Positions 45,029-57,048 of a DNA stretch of 64,000 nt are shown one piece after another. Each line of letters opens with the position of its first letter. Position 1 is the stretch's first letter. The stretch is from Undaria pinnatifida. Lineage: Eukaryota; Sar; Phaeophyceae; Laminariales; Alariaceae. Location of the stretch: positions 15,765,625 through 15,829,624 of the forward strand of contig JABAKD010000016.1 in the NCBI GenBank assembly GCA_012845835.1, written 5' to 3'. The notes beneath the pieces were generated by a model. The model was not told where the DNA came from. It did no database searches and was given only the letters and a program-made list of their open reading frames with translations. Made by a program: the position numbers and the translations under genes.

Positions 45029-48000
45029 TCACGACGTAGGAGTGACTCGTAGGTAGCCCTTTCCCGAAGGCACCTCCATGGTCTTGTGCTGATAAGACGG
45101 GCCGTATGGCGAATGGGCGGGGGAAGGGGGGGGGGGGGGTACGTTTAGTCTTTCAACACCAACACACGACGGATCGACCGCCACAGCCGGTTGGCTGTCG
45201 CCAGAATGCGTCAGCTCTAAAGGCATGCATTCCCAGATTCAACGCCACAATGTAAACAAGCTGGTTGGTTGATTCCGGTTGTCTCAAGGGCTGCACTTCC
45301 CTCCGGATCAACAAGTAGACTGCGACGGACTGTGAATTATACGTGAAAGGCGCTCGAAGGGGGGCATACTGCGCTAGGGTTATCAAAGGGGGGCATTTCC
45401 GGCGGAGGGCTTGAAACGACCCACCCGGCGCTGCTAACGGCCGCGAGATGTTGCACCATTTCGGACAGACAGCGCAACCCTAGCGAGCCCAGATACAGCG
45501 CAAGGGCCTCGGCGACTAACTAATACAATCACCCTGCTGAGGGCAGAGAGTCATGCGGTGTCTGGCAATAGGCTTCGCTACGTTACCACAGCAGCGCCAC
45601 GTGAACGCAGCGACGCTACGTTCTCGCTGCCGTACGTGTGTTACGTGTGTTACCTCGGGGAACTTTTCAGCAGCTGCTTCCGCGCCGACCGTGGGCAGAA
45701 TCATGCATTTGCCTCCCTTCACCCAGTTCGCAGGAGTTGCCAAGCTCTGGGTGGCGGTGAGCTGGAGGGAGTCAATCGTGCGAATGATCTGACAGGTGCA
45801 ACAACCGGGGGGAGGGGCGGGGGGCATATTCATTTGTTGCTTCCCTTAGCAATTTGACCATTGACTACGCATCCCTTTCGAGACGGAGCACCGAGGGCCG
45901 TGGGGGTGAGGATTTGCGCAGAATTGTGATTGAGCGGGTGGAGTCACTGACACGAGGGTGACACTCGAGACGACAGACTCTTCCGGTGTGTATGTCGCGG
46001 TCATGGCCTCGGGGAAGCCGACCGCGCAATATCGCAAAGGCGAGACACCTACCAGGTGCAACGTGTTTTGTCATAAACTTCACGAAAATGCAAGGAGGCA
46101 TGGCGTGTTACGCAGTCGATCGAGCAAAAACAAAATGCTCCGATTCCGGATCCAAAAATACAACACCAGCTCGTGCACAGCAGTGCAAAACTACTGTAGC
46201 GCGGTATCAAAAGCAAGCGAAAAACCTCGCGCTCGGGCAGGAGAGTCGACCGACCGAGCCCGGAATACAACATTACTTGGTTGCATAAAACACGCCCCTG
46301 GTTTTGCCAACGCACACACAACACACGGAAAGTAGCGTAGCTGTTGCTAGGAACGCTGGCAGCAGGATGCTTATAACTGTGGTCAACTTGTGTGCGTTGG
46401 TGGTCGGCGGACGCTCAACGGCTTTTGCAACTGGAAACCCGTTTTTGGGGACACATTATTTAGAATGAATATGGGGAAGGGTCTTTGGGCTCTAAAGGGG
46501 CTAAGGCACCTCGAAAGGGGTCTCTGTGTTTGGTCACCGTAAAAAAAAAAAACTCGCAATCGCTCATAACGGAATAATTTCCCACCTCATCGAAGTTTCT
46601 TCCGGTAGAAGCAGGGTAGGTGAGTGCCAGCTTGAGCACCTTCTCCGGGTTGATGATATAGACGGTGCGTACCGTCATGGGAAGTCCCGTCGCGCTCATG
46701 TGGTCCGGGTGAAGCATTCCCAAAGAAGCCGCAATGCTGCAAAGCAAAAACCGAACGTTTCAATCACAAGGTGGCGCATGAGTCACTTCGAAGCAAAGAT
46801 AAAAACCAGTGACATGTTAACTAATTCATACTCCCACACGCTTAACTAACATCCACCTTTGAGGGGGACGATAAGCGGAACGTGGTTCTTGGACTTGCAG
46901 AAAGAAAACCCGATTATTGCGCCAGGTAACAACACCTGGTACCTGGTACATGTTTTCAAGCCTCACCTGCGGTCGGGGTCCGCTATGAGGGGAAAGTTGA
47001 CTTCGTGACCCGTGTGAGCCTTGATGTCCGCCAACCAGCCCTGGTGCGAGTCTAGCGGGTCGCAGGAAATAGCCAACATCTTCACATCGCGTTTGGGGAA
47101 CTCCCCGCCTGGGGTGTGCCGAAAGAGCATGGACGCGGGCGAGAATGTAATCATCATAGGCGGTCGATCGGCAAGAATGTCTCGTTGGTCAAGAACAAAA
47201 CAACCAACCCGTCACGACGAAAGCGAGCGCAGATCTGAGCCGCCGACAATGCAAGCCAAGTAAGGAAATGTGTTGGATAAAGTATCTGTCTGATCGGGTA
47301 TCATGCAGCTGACCGTGTTGCAAAAGGAACATCAAGGCATTACTCTCTTGAAATATTAGTATTGTTGCTGTGGACCTGGGATCCTCTTACATTGAATGCA
47401 AGCGGGGAAGGTAAACGTACTATTAATACGTACTGCTGCTGAAACAGCTCTTAGCAACCCCTCTGGTACTTCAGACGGGGAAAAAAATGTTGAAAAAAAA
47501 AAAAAAAAAGACGATGACGGCATCGACGACACAAAACAGTCCGGGTTGCTGGGGTACGAGGTGTCTTCGAACTACAACCCAGGGAGATGTACCTATACAG
47601 CAGCAGCACGATGATACCAGAGCTGCTGCACGCTCTTAGAGGGTCGGTAAGACTCCAGATATCCCTTTCATGCTGCTCAATATTGGATCCGAAAGGGTAA
47701 TTAGGTCAAGATCTTTGCAGCATGAAATCGATGCGACAGCTGTCCTTACCTTCAACATTGAGCTTCGCGCACGTTCCGAGCTCGGTGGTGCACACAGGCG
47801 TGAAGTCGGCTGGGTGAGAGCAGAGCAGCCCCCACGAGGACCCGAGGTAGTCATGAAGCCTGATTTTGCCCTGCAGGGTGAAATGGTTGTACAGCAGCAT
47901 GTACGAGGAACGATTACCCCTAAAGTTAGTGCAATATGTGGGTAGGGCAGTATGGTCCTTAACCCCTTTACAGCTGGAAACCCGTTTTTGGGGACAAAAT

Positions 48001-51000
48001 TACTTGGATTTTGTATAGGGAGGGGTTCGGGGGCTCTAAAGGGGTTAAACTTGTTAAATGGTGTACATACCACGCAATCGTATTACTTAAATGATAAAAA
48101 AGGGTGCCTTGTTACCTACTCGATTTAATTGTGAGAAACACGATGTAATCAATATTCGTGTGACATTATCTATTCTTACTGTACGGGATAATACTTGTCA
48201 TGTCACTTAAAACGCTATCGAAATAGTATCATGTTTCATTGCCGGTTCAATGTTCTTAGTTATCACCAGGTATTGATTAGGCTTTACCACTGTATATATT
48301 CAGTATTGTGGAAAACAGGGTCGAAGATACCTATCGTAGATCTCGTACACGCATGCGCGAGAGGACACGTCACCGGTCAGGCAATACACGATCCCGGGTC
48401 GCGAGCGGTGTCACCCGTCATAGACGGCGTTGACCCGACCCCGGAAGGTCAGCCACCGAAAGATAATCCCGCCGCATGACGAGAAGGCAAAAGCCCACCG
48501 TCACTCTAGCTTTAGGTTCCATAGTATTGCCTTTTTTAACAATGACGACTCATGACATACGAAAAACGGGCAGCCGGTGTATCACGTGGCTTGCAAAGAT
48601 GAGTATCGACCCTAAATTGGTCGAATTCACAACTGAGGTTGTTAGAATAAAGATCTAACAGCTGGAGTGTATTATACCTTTAAATAATACCAGGTATGTA
48701 CGAAGGAAAAGAGTCTCAGGGGTGCAATGGGTGGGAGCGTTTTGTCCGTTTTCTAGACATTTTTCATAAATACCGGAATGTAAAATAGCTATGTGTCCCC
48801 TATCCCTCTATCCGAAGATGCCTCCTTTACTAAGATCCAGCAAAAATACCGCTCCACACATGATACCCCATACTTCCTTAGTCCATACTATACTTCCATT
48901 TCCATTTTTTACTGCTGCTCGTGGGACCTTTACGTCATTTTGGCCACGGGTTGCACCATGGAGATAATGTACTCTAGGTACTATAATAGCAGGAGTACTA
49001 ACTGTTATGCACAACACCACTTGTTGTTGTATGCTGTGTGAGCTGCGTTGAGAGAAACCGACTGTTTCCGTGTGCAATGCTAAGGCGTTATCCGGGCGGG
49101 GCGGAAATGATCGAGATCGGCGACCAAGATTCTCGGTGTTTAATATCTAGAATCGCATGGCGAACGCGATATTTTTAGTCGATTCGATCTCGATCTCGAA
49201 CACAACGCATAACACACGGAACATCCCCTGTATGGATGTACACCCTGGTGCCGTACACATGCATTACCCACTCTGATGACAAGAGCAGTATCCAACCTTT
49301 CAATTTGCGTTCGATCTGTGGCGGATGGTAGTGTCACCAATGATACTCCAGCAGTAGGACAACAGTTGTGGGAGGTCGACACAGGTAACAAACATCAGCC
49401 AAATACACCATGATCTTTATGGGCTAAATATATCATAACGTTTATGGGTTCTAAATACACCATACCCTGGTAACGTTTATGGGTTAAAATACAAACCATA
49501 ACAAAACCATTTTTTATTGTCGCACTGCTGCACACATACTGCTGCTGTGCGTATGAAACGACCCTCGTCCTTCGTAGAGTGAACCAGTGAACTACCGGTA
49601 CTGCTGCTGCTGTATAGCAATTACGTCGTTCTCGCATTGTATTGCAGCGGCATCGGGAAAGTTCAGCAGTGCGAAACTACGTCACCACTCCAACTAAAGC
49701 CCGTGCACTCCAGATTGACTGGAACCTGTCCTGCGACCACGGGCTTGATTATGCGAGAACAACTACTACGTTCTCTATAGCAGAGGGGGCATCGGCACGG
49801 ACACTGGTTGTGCTGGATGTATAGATGCGTGAGAATATAATTACCAGGTATATGTTTGATGTGAAGGTCGCACACTACTCCATAGCGAGCTTTAGGGTTT
49901 ACGGGTAGTGCATTTTTCGATAGAGCGGGGAGCGGGCATGGTTGAGGTTCAACACAGGAAGGCGCACGCACGACCAGGGCACGACCATTAATAATGTGCG
50001 AGAACCGAAGCATCCGGCACTACTACTGCTATTGATATCTATTGTATCGAACATTAGTCTCCGGTAACCATCGCCGGTAACTGACTGGGGGGTCCTACTG
50101 GTAGGTACTGCAAAACTAGTCATAGTGGGGTATTTAGTCCGTTTGACCACTTGCTAAAGGTTAACCAATAGCTTACCCAAACTAAGCCTTGTAAATGCCT
50201 GAAACGGCGGGATACCAGGTCGGCCAGATATACGGGCGGACCTGTCAATATCCAAGCGGTTTCAACTCCAGGGTATACCGGGCAGAGTATTTTCATTTTT
50301 GTATTTTTCAAGTTCGACATAGGGAAAATCTGAAAAAGTTGGGATTTGAACCCACGACCCAAAAAACCCATGGTCTGTCGACGACGCCATTTGTCAAGGA
50401 ATTAGTTGGGTATTAGTCCGTTCGACCACTTACTCGCAAAATGTTAACCACTAACTTACTCAAACTAAGCCTTACAACATACCTGGTAGGATCCTGCTCG
50501 AGTAGTGCAGAATGACCCCTTTGGGGCCCATGTACATTTAATAGCTAACATTTAATGTATTATCATATCATAGCCATCAAATAAACGCCGGTGGATATTC
50601 ATCAAGAACCTAGGGAACGCGCGCAGCAGTGCGAGTGTGACCATCTTGCGCGCGTGCTGCATATCTCCGTAATTTGCAGTCTGGGTACATTCCTTACCCC
50701 AGCAGCACGGGCTGCCTCGCATGGCCGATTCTGCAAATCGTCACCGTTTTCCGACAGTTTTCCCCTCTAAAAAAAGGGCTTACGACGTGAAGACAGACTG
50801 AACGCCGAAAGCATTGGCAGGACATTTACACCCGGTAACAGCGCTTCCAGATAGATGGTGCAGGGGTCGGGCTGTCCCTAACCATTGACCCTAATCCCGA
50901 CAGCCAACCCGCCGCCAAAACACCAAAACCGCTCGTAGAAACGCGGTTCGCATCGAGCGAGAAAAACCGCGTACCACGATTCTGAAGCAAAAATGCGGAC

Positions 51001-52025
51001 CACGACTTGATTTGCCAGGAACACTTTCCGGGAACTTTGTGCCTGGACGCTGTTAGAACTCACTACATGCACTATTTAATAATACAAGCAGTACGTCGTA
51101 CTGGACCGACAAGGTGGCGGAGAGGGATGCTCGTGATCGTCCTCGACGAAAACATACCCCTGGCAATCCTGGTTCGTAGTGCCCGTGATATTAGACAGCG
51201 ACGGGTGGTATACCACTACTCGTAATTGTCCTCGACGAAAACATACCGGCAATCCTGGTTCGTATGTAGTGACCGCGACCGGCACGCACATCATCATCAT
51301 GAGAGCAGCGATCGTATTTTTTTTTCAGGGTTATTTTTAGGAGGCAGTAGTACAACATGTTACTTACGTCACTGATTTTTTGTAGAGTTTGTAGAAGAGT
51401 TGTATACCCTTCATGGGGAACGACCCGCCGCAAATTTCAATTTTCAGGCACGGGCGTCGTAGCTGCGCTGCAACCTATCAAATAACTCGGGAAGGAGGGG
51501 CGATTATTGATATTTGTTCTGCTGTGGTTTTTGGTTCGATTGCTCTTGTTTCACTGCATGCCCTCGGGTCGTCACTCTGACAGCACTCCAGACAGCAGGC
51601 GCGGTCGTCTATACTCACGATTACCGTGCGGTTCGTACGGTGCAGGCAGCCCAACCGCACAGGCAGCCCGACCGCTGTAGTTTGTAGCCGCGAGTTGGTT
51701 AGTTGTGGGAACGGGGGAACTCTACGCTGCAGTTGAGTGGATACCCGCGGCCATGTGAGTTCAGTTTGCACATTGGACCTTTTCACTTGTGCGCCTTCTT
51801 CCGTATCGTGCGTTTTTAGGCGGGAAAGCGTAGTATTTCCCGGACGAATTTTGATTTCATTTGGTTTTTCGGATCTTCCTAGGGCTCCAGCACCTTTGTG
51901 TGACCACCGACTCTAGATTTTGGACAAGAGTTAATGTGAGAAAACAACAACAACAACAACCCGTGATATTAGACAACGATGGATGGCAATAACAGCAGTA
52001 CTGTAGTAGTTTTATGTTAAGTTGC

Positions 52026-52064
<39 letters not shown>

Positions 52065-54090
52065 CACATTAACTCGCATTATCAAGTCCGTGGTCACAGG
52101 ACAGGCTCCAGTCACTCTGTAGCTGAGGAATACCCCAGGGAACAAACACAAACCAAAGGTGTAAGTACAACGACTCGAGTACACCCACAGAGAGCGAGAC
52201 AACTTCTCGTACCTGGTACTGGAAAACTGAATCAGGTTTGGGGCACACACTCGCGTTAGTTCCCTGGCGTTGCGCACAACCACGACGGAAACAAACCAAT
52301 TGCTATGATATACAACAGCAGCAGCAGGAGTTGCCTAGGGTGGACACTGCCAAACAGCGGGAACCGATATTGATGCTGCTTATCATAGCTCAGCACGGCC
52401 TTTTATTATTCATCAATGATCTTGACGAGTATGGCTTTCACGAAGTCTTTCAGGTTTCTTCAGAATAAGCGGATAACATTGACGTTGGACATGTGACATG
52501 TGACGTTAGGGATGCCACTGCTGCGTTCGCGCCGATGCCAACAAGAGTCTGTCTCCACCTCGATAACTATGTACATACTTCGTAATAGTATGTCGAAATA
52601 TGCCATGCTGCCTGCTGCATGCATGCTACATGCTACCTAGTACTACTGATGCAGCAGTGCGATGGTGGACTGCTATCGCTGTGCCGCGTACATAAATGGG
52701 GTACAACTGAAGCAGAAGAGGTGAACATAGAGGATGTGAGCATGCCCCCTTTGGGTCGGTACGGTCACGGGGTCACTCACTCTTTTTGTAATGCTGTTCA
52801 TGTGAATACATAAGTACACGTGTGTCGAACTGCGAAAGGTCGTCGCAGAAGCTGCAAATAGGTTGCGTACGATACCTTTCGATTCAGGTCGAGTGCATCC
52901 AAACGTTTTTATCGTATTGCACCGCATTGCCGTCGTTGCTCTTACTCCCCGGGCTGAAACGTGACGGAGAGCAGCCGTGTCGCCGTAGTTACGCCTTGGC
53001 TGTTGAAGTAAACAGTATCAGTCTATGGTTTATGCCCCAAAACATTTATGTTGCGGTTCCGCTGTGCACGTCCAGAAGAGCATCAGACAGGAGAGCGGGG
53101 TTGTGCTGCATTCTCCCATTCTCCCCGATCCACCTGCCCATGATACCAATGCGGACTTAATTTTAAGGACGTTTTGGTTTGTAATATAAGTAATAAAACA
53201 ATCCTTATATTTCCGTCCAGAGTGGTCATAGGGAACATGCATCTCGAGATAGAAGCAGTTTGGGGTGTTGTTCTTGCTCCTCCTGCCGGTGGCCGGCCGT
53301 ATCGTCCCGTCATATCTGGTATATAGTGCGCGGAGCGCTGGAAAACCAAGACCGAGGACTCGTGCATACACGCCTAGTCTATGCCTGGTCTATGCCTGGC
53401 TTGTGCCCTGCGGCACGCCTATCGCGCCGCATCGTGCCTGGATGATCTATGCCCTCTCTTACTAACCTTGTTCCAAAAAACAACCGACAACAAAACAACG
53501 TACCATGGTATTTAATAGCAAACTGGAGTGTTCCAGGTATAATCTGACGAGAGAGGAGCAATTTGGGCTATTGTTTGCGGATGCCCACCCGCCGAATCGC
53601 CCTGTTAGTTAGTGGGCGGAGCGCTGGAAAACTAACGACTTCGATTCGGGTGCACACAACATGCCTAGCCTACGTGTAGTCTATGACCTACGGGTATATG
53701 CTTGTATGCTATGTGTTGCGACGCACGTATCATTGTCCATGCTCCATGCTCCACTATGGCACGAGTAAACGTGTTCAAAACATCGTGATCCAACCATAGT
53801 CTACAAAATGATAAGTGGTAATTGATAAATAAATGGGGACAGCAGCAAGGAGCAGCTAGCTGTCTCCCCCGCAAAGCAATCACCTGGGTGGTCTCGGCCT
53901 CAAAGTCAGGAAACCGGTCTCCGAGCAGTAGCGCCACAGGCTGGGCAAACGTAGCCATCTTGGAGCAAAGGAGCGAGGATGCTAGTGTTGGTTTGCTTCT
54001 GGTGTTGTTTTTGGCTTGCCGGGCGAGGGAGGTTCTTGCTGCTGTTGATGCTGCAGGGGAGCTACGGCAGGCGCGGGTGATGAGTAACAT
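45029..54090 (-). CDS. PRDX6: 1-Cys peroxiredoxin (Prx6 type), complete, 6 exons
   Basis: Thiol peroxidase that reduces hydrogen and lipid peroxides. Exons on the minus strand: 53958-53884 (or from 54090), 47870-47750, 47108-46967, 46736-46586, 45788-45654 and 45088-45029 (TGA); all phases fit. From the ATG at 53958 the protein has 227 residues, close to the usual 220. Motifs: [12 protein letters not shown] (13-24), [10 protein letters not shown] with catalytic Thr49 and Cys52, [46 protein letters not shown] (conserved Arg), TPANWVKGG, and YLRVTPTS at the end. No second active-site Cys in 2-Cys position. The same frame stays open upstream to an ATG at 54090, adding 44 residues rich in Arg, Ser and Ala with no Asp or Glu, like a mitochondrial presequence. 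Intron 1 is 6 kb and full of repeats. The last exon acceptor could also be three codons... AAG versus TCAG choice; TCAG is used. Confidence 0.94.
45805..45895 (-). repeat. C-tract element, copy 8, at the peroxiredoxin exon 5 acceptor
   Basis: Reverse complement: GGTGCTCCGTCTCGAAAGGG, GTCAATGGTCAAATTG, GCAACAAATGAATATG, then a C-rich run ending 17 bp before the exon at 45788. Sense to its own (minus-strand) host gene. A further plain C run (45121-45140) precedes exon 6. Confidence 0.75.
46432..46500. repeat. Short dispersed repeat in peroxiredoxin introns
   Basis: CTGGAAACCCGTTTTTGGGG then GGGCTCTAAAGGGG, present again at 47979-48048. A fragment GTTTTTGGGGACAAAA also occurs near 31533. Confidence 0.7.
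49690..49765 (+). repeat. AAC-tailed dispersed repeat, copy 1
   Basis: CTCCAGATTGACTGGAACCT, CCTGCGACCACGGGCTTGAT, TATGCGAGAACAACTACTAC. Other copies: 52010-52150 (-) with a long GTT tail, and 54650-54765 (+) ending TTAATGTGAGAACAACAACA. Constant body plus a triplet tail looks like a retroposon. Confidence 0.65.
50110..50479 (-). mobile_element. TRIM-type element, copy without the hAT insertion
   Basis: Reverse complement starts TGTTGTAAGGCTTAGTTTG and repeats AAGGCTTAGTTTGGGTAA near its other end, with TGGCGTCGTCGACAGACC two bases after the first terminal repeat. The region matching the insertion site reads CTTGAAAAATACAAAAATG and then AAAATACTCTGCC, with no CAGGGC element: a relative of the pre-insertion state. 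It lies in peroxiredoxin intron 1 in gene-sense direction. The outer end of the second terminal repeat is eroded. Confidence 0.7.
51942..52065. repeat. Facing CAA and GTT triplet runs
   Basis: TTAATGTGAGAAAACAACAA... at 51932-51960 faces GTTGTTGTT...CACATTAAC at 52022-52072, so the two AAC tails are inverted around about 65 bp. The right one belongs to a minus-strand AAC-tailed repeat. Confidence 0.75.
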
Positions 54091-55668
54091 GTTCAACGAA
54101 GACCGAAGGGCAACCAAAGATATCCAACCAACCCACACTGAAACCCACCCCAGGGTCTCTTGATACCGACGGAAACGATAGAAGAAGATGCTGCTCTTGT
54201 CGTTGCACTGAACTTTTTATGGTCTGTGGCGTGGTCTGGTGACCTGTGTGTCTGGGTAGTTCTTGTGTTTGTACGTGACAGGTTTGTTGTTGTGTTTGTT
54301 GTAGTTTGTGGTATTGCGTGAGTACGCACCACTCCGTACTGCTGCGATACGTTACGCGTATTGGTTGATTTTCTATTTTGGCTTTTCAGGGAATGCGGCG
54401 GAAAGAAGGCGAAACGGTATTTATTTTAGCAGTTTCATGTGTACAGCCCGTACAAAACAAAAAAATCATGATCATCAGGGTAGGTCGTCACACCGTCGTC
54501 ACTGGTTGTCATGCACAGCAGTCACTGACCTATACGAGTATGCACCGGCCTGGACCTGGCACATCGTAGGCTGACTCCCGATTTCACTTTTATATGTTTC
54601 TGGTGGAGGCATGAATTGCGTCAACTGTGATATATGCGTGTACCACCTTGGGTTGTGTGTGTTTTTCCCTGGGGTATTCCTCAGCTCCAGAGTGACTGAA
54701 GCCTGTCCTGTGACCACGGACTTGATTATGCGAGTTAATGTGAGAACAACAACAACAACAACGAGTATCCTTCATGAGGACCAAATATAGAACACGCGCG
54801 AACGACCTTCCTTAAAAATTGTGAAGCTGCTGTGTATTGAATTATAAAAAATCACAAACGTCAGCTGTGAGAGGTCGACCGATTGAATGGTTGCAACTCA
54901 ACTTTAACTTTGCAACGCTTGCAAAGTTGCAAAAAAAATCACAAACGTCAGCTGTGAGTACTACCGATTGAATGGTTGAAACTCAACTTTAACTTTGCAA
55001 GCTGCTTGGTCCATTAGATCTTTGTTTCAATTATGCTATGGTGTTGGTGAATTAAACCTAGTTAAAAAAAAAAAAAAAAAAAAAAAAATACACAGCTTTA
55101 CGGAAGGTCGTTCGCGCGTGTTTGTTTATGTAGAATTTACAGCAGTGTAGACTTGGTGTAGACGGTGATATGATCTTTATTGCCCATCCCATCATCATGA
55201 TCTTGGCACTTTTTCTTTCTCCTTCTCCCTCTGTGTCTCCTTAGACGTACAGCAACTCAGACCCAGATCACTACGCAGGCTATTCTATCCTGTCATGCAG
55301 AAATCAAACATGAAACGAGGCAACGATGTCGTCTGCGGTTTGTTATCTATCTCTTGTGCTCGTCGTTGTTTGTTGATTGTTGCTTGTTGTTCGGTCTGTT
55401 TTAACAGTTTGGCGCTTCAGCTCCATTTGCCCCGCAACGTGGTCGGGCGTAACCCGTTGCTTTCTTCCTCTTGTTGCAGGCTGTGGAGTCCTCTCGGTGG
55501 GTTAGACCCGGACATGCGATGCACTCCTCGCGTTCGAATACATGGCTATCCCCTATCTCCGACAAGTCATGGCCTTCCATATCTTTATAACATTTCGAGA
55601 TACATATCACACACTGATTTCGTTCCCATCCTAGACGTACGAGGGCCTCTTACGAGTACATCAGACCC
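54091..55668. other. Region between peroxiredoxin 5' end and the next + gene
   Basis: Holds an AAC-tailed repeat (54650-54765), a doubled AT-rich dispersed repeat (54845-55010) and a run of about 24 A (55065-55088). No protein or RNA gene recognised. Confidence 0.55.
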
Positions 55669-55812
55669 ATGAGTCTTCCCCAGGGTAGCACAGGTAATGA
55701 CACCGATGACGACCTGGGGCCTCCGCCACCGCTACCCAGCAGCCTCTGCACCGCCCTTCCGGGGACAACAAATGCCACCACGACTCCCAGCAACCCGGCT
55801 TCTGCAAACGAG
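55669..55812 (+). CDS. Possible first coding exon (hypothetical), 48 residues
   Basis: An ATG opens a frame that encodes a low-complexity, Pro/Ser/Thr-rich acidic start (DTDDDLGPPPPLPSS) and ends at a good donor, GAG|GTGAAC, in phase 0. The downstream kinase exon at 61796 also begins in phase 0, so this could be its N-terminal exon 6 kb upstream. The CCCCAG at 55678-55683 could instead be an acceptor. There is no homology to support it. Confidence 0.3.
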
Positions 55813-57048
55813 GTGAACGCAAACAAGACGACAAAACGAAAACAAACGCGCCGCACCTGTGGCAGAGGACAGGGTTGGGAGTTGCGAGCGCGCCGACCTT
55901 TACCCGCACTCCCAAGAGAGTGGAGCGCGTTGACCTCAGCACGAAAGCAACCCTTCTGTGCTATTCTGTCCGAAGTATGGCTCGGAAATTCCACAGTTGC
56001 CAGGAATGGTGTTTTTGGAAGTGCAAGCTATTATTTCCAGCTGATTATTTCGAGTTGTGACCGTTTTGTCCGCAATCATGCACAACGATCGCCTGGAAAA
56101 CGTCTGGTACGCCAAGGGTACGCAGCACTCGCATGATAGGCTACTCATCCTTCTACATTAGAGGAAGGGTGAGAGTGGTTGGAATGTTGAAATGCAAGAC
56201 ACCCGCGAAGCAGATGCAGTTTGCGCAACGGCGCAAGAACAGCTCTCGACTGCTGTGCGTTCTACTGCTTTACTGCTTTATACCAGATACACGATTTCGA
56301 AAACGAGTACCTGGTACCAGGTACCTGGTGCGAACCAAGCACAGGCGCACAGGCAGCAACTGCTTCGCATATAGCCCAGCCATCATCGGACAGCACAAAT
56401 CACAGAACTGCAGCTTGGAGACGGTGTGTGTTGTTTTGTCTTCACGTTAAACCGTTGTTTCTACCCAACGACATCAGTACACCCAGTGTTCGTGCTGATT
56501 CTTCATCCTAGAGATACAAATTATGATTGTTCATTTTAGAGAGATACAAATTATGTGGTCACAGACTGAGACAGAGAAAACCAGTTTCAATTCATCAAGG
56601 TAAAGCAAGTGAAATGCTAACGAACTGGGTACGAGAACACCACAAAACAATCCAGACCATACAAAGAGAGAGAGGAAAACAAAACAAACGACAGGTGTTA
56701 TGCAAGATTAAAAAGGAAAGGCTGCACGAAGAACAGTATACGTGCGGAAGAGGAACTGATACCTGTGGCACGGACAAAACGACACGAAGAAGATATAACT
56801 GCTGTTGCACGGACAAAACAACACGAAGAGGAAGAACATACCGGCATAAGGCCGGCGGGGAGGAAAATAAGGGAGCAATCAAAACGAAAAAAGGAAATAG
56901 AAAAAGAACGAAAGCACGACAAAAAGTGTCGTTACTGTCGCTTTCGCGCTAACCCCATTGAACTCAACGAAAATAAAGAAAGCAGAAACTACCACTCACT
57001 TGCAGGGGGTTCAGGGTATTATTCTAGTAGTAGCACACGTCCAACTTA
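55813..57048. other. No gene recognised
   Basis: Lys/Arg-rich + frames (56527-57052) and their antisense shadows come from A-rich composition (AAAACAAC-type words). The palindromic block ACCTGGTACCAGGTACCTGG lies at about 56311. Confidence 0.5.
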
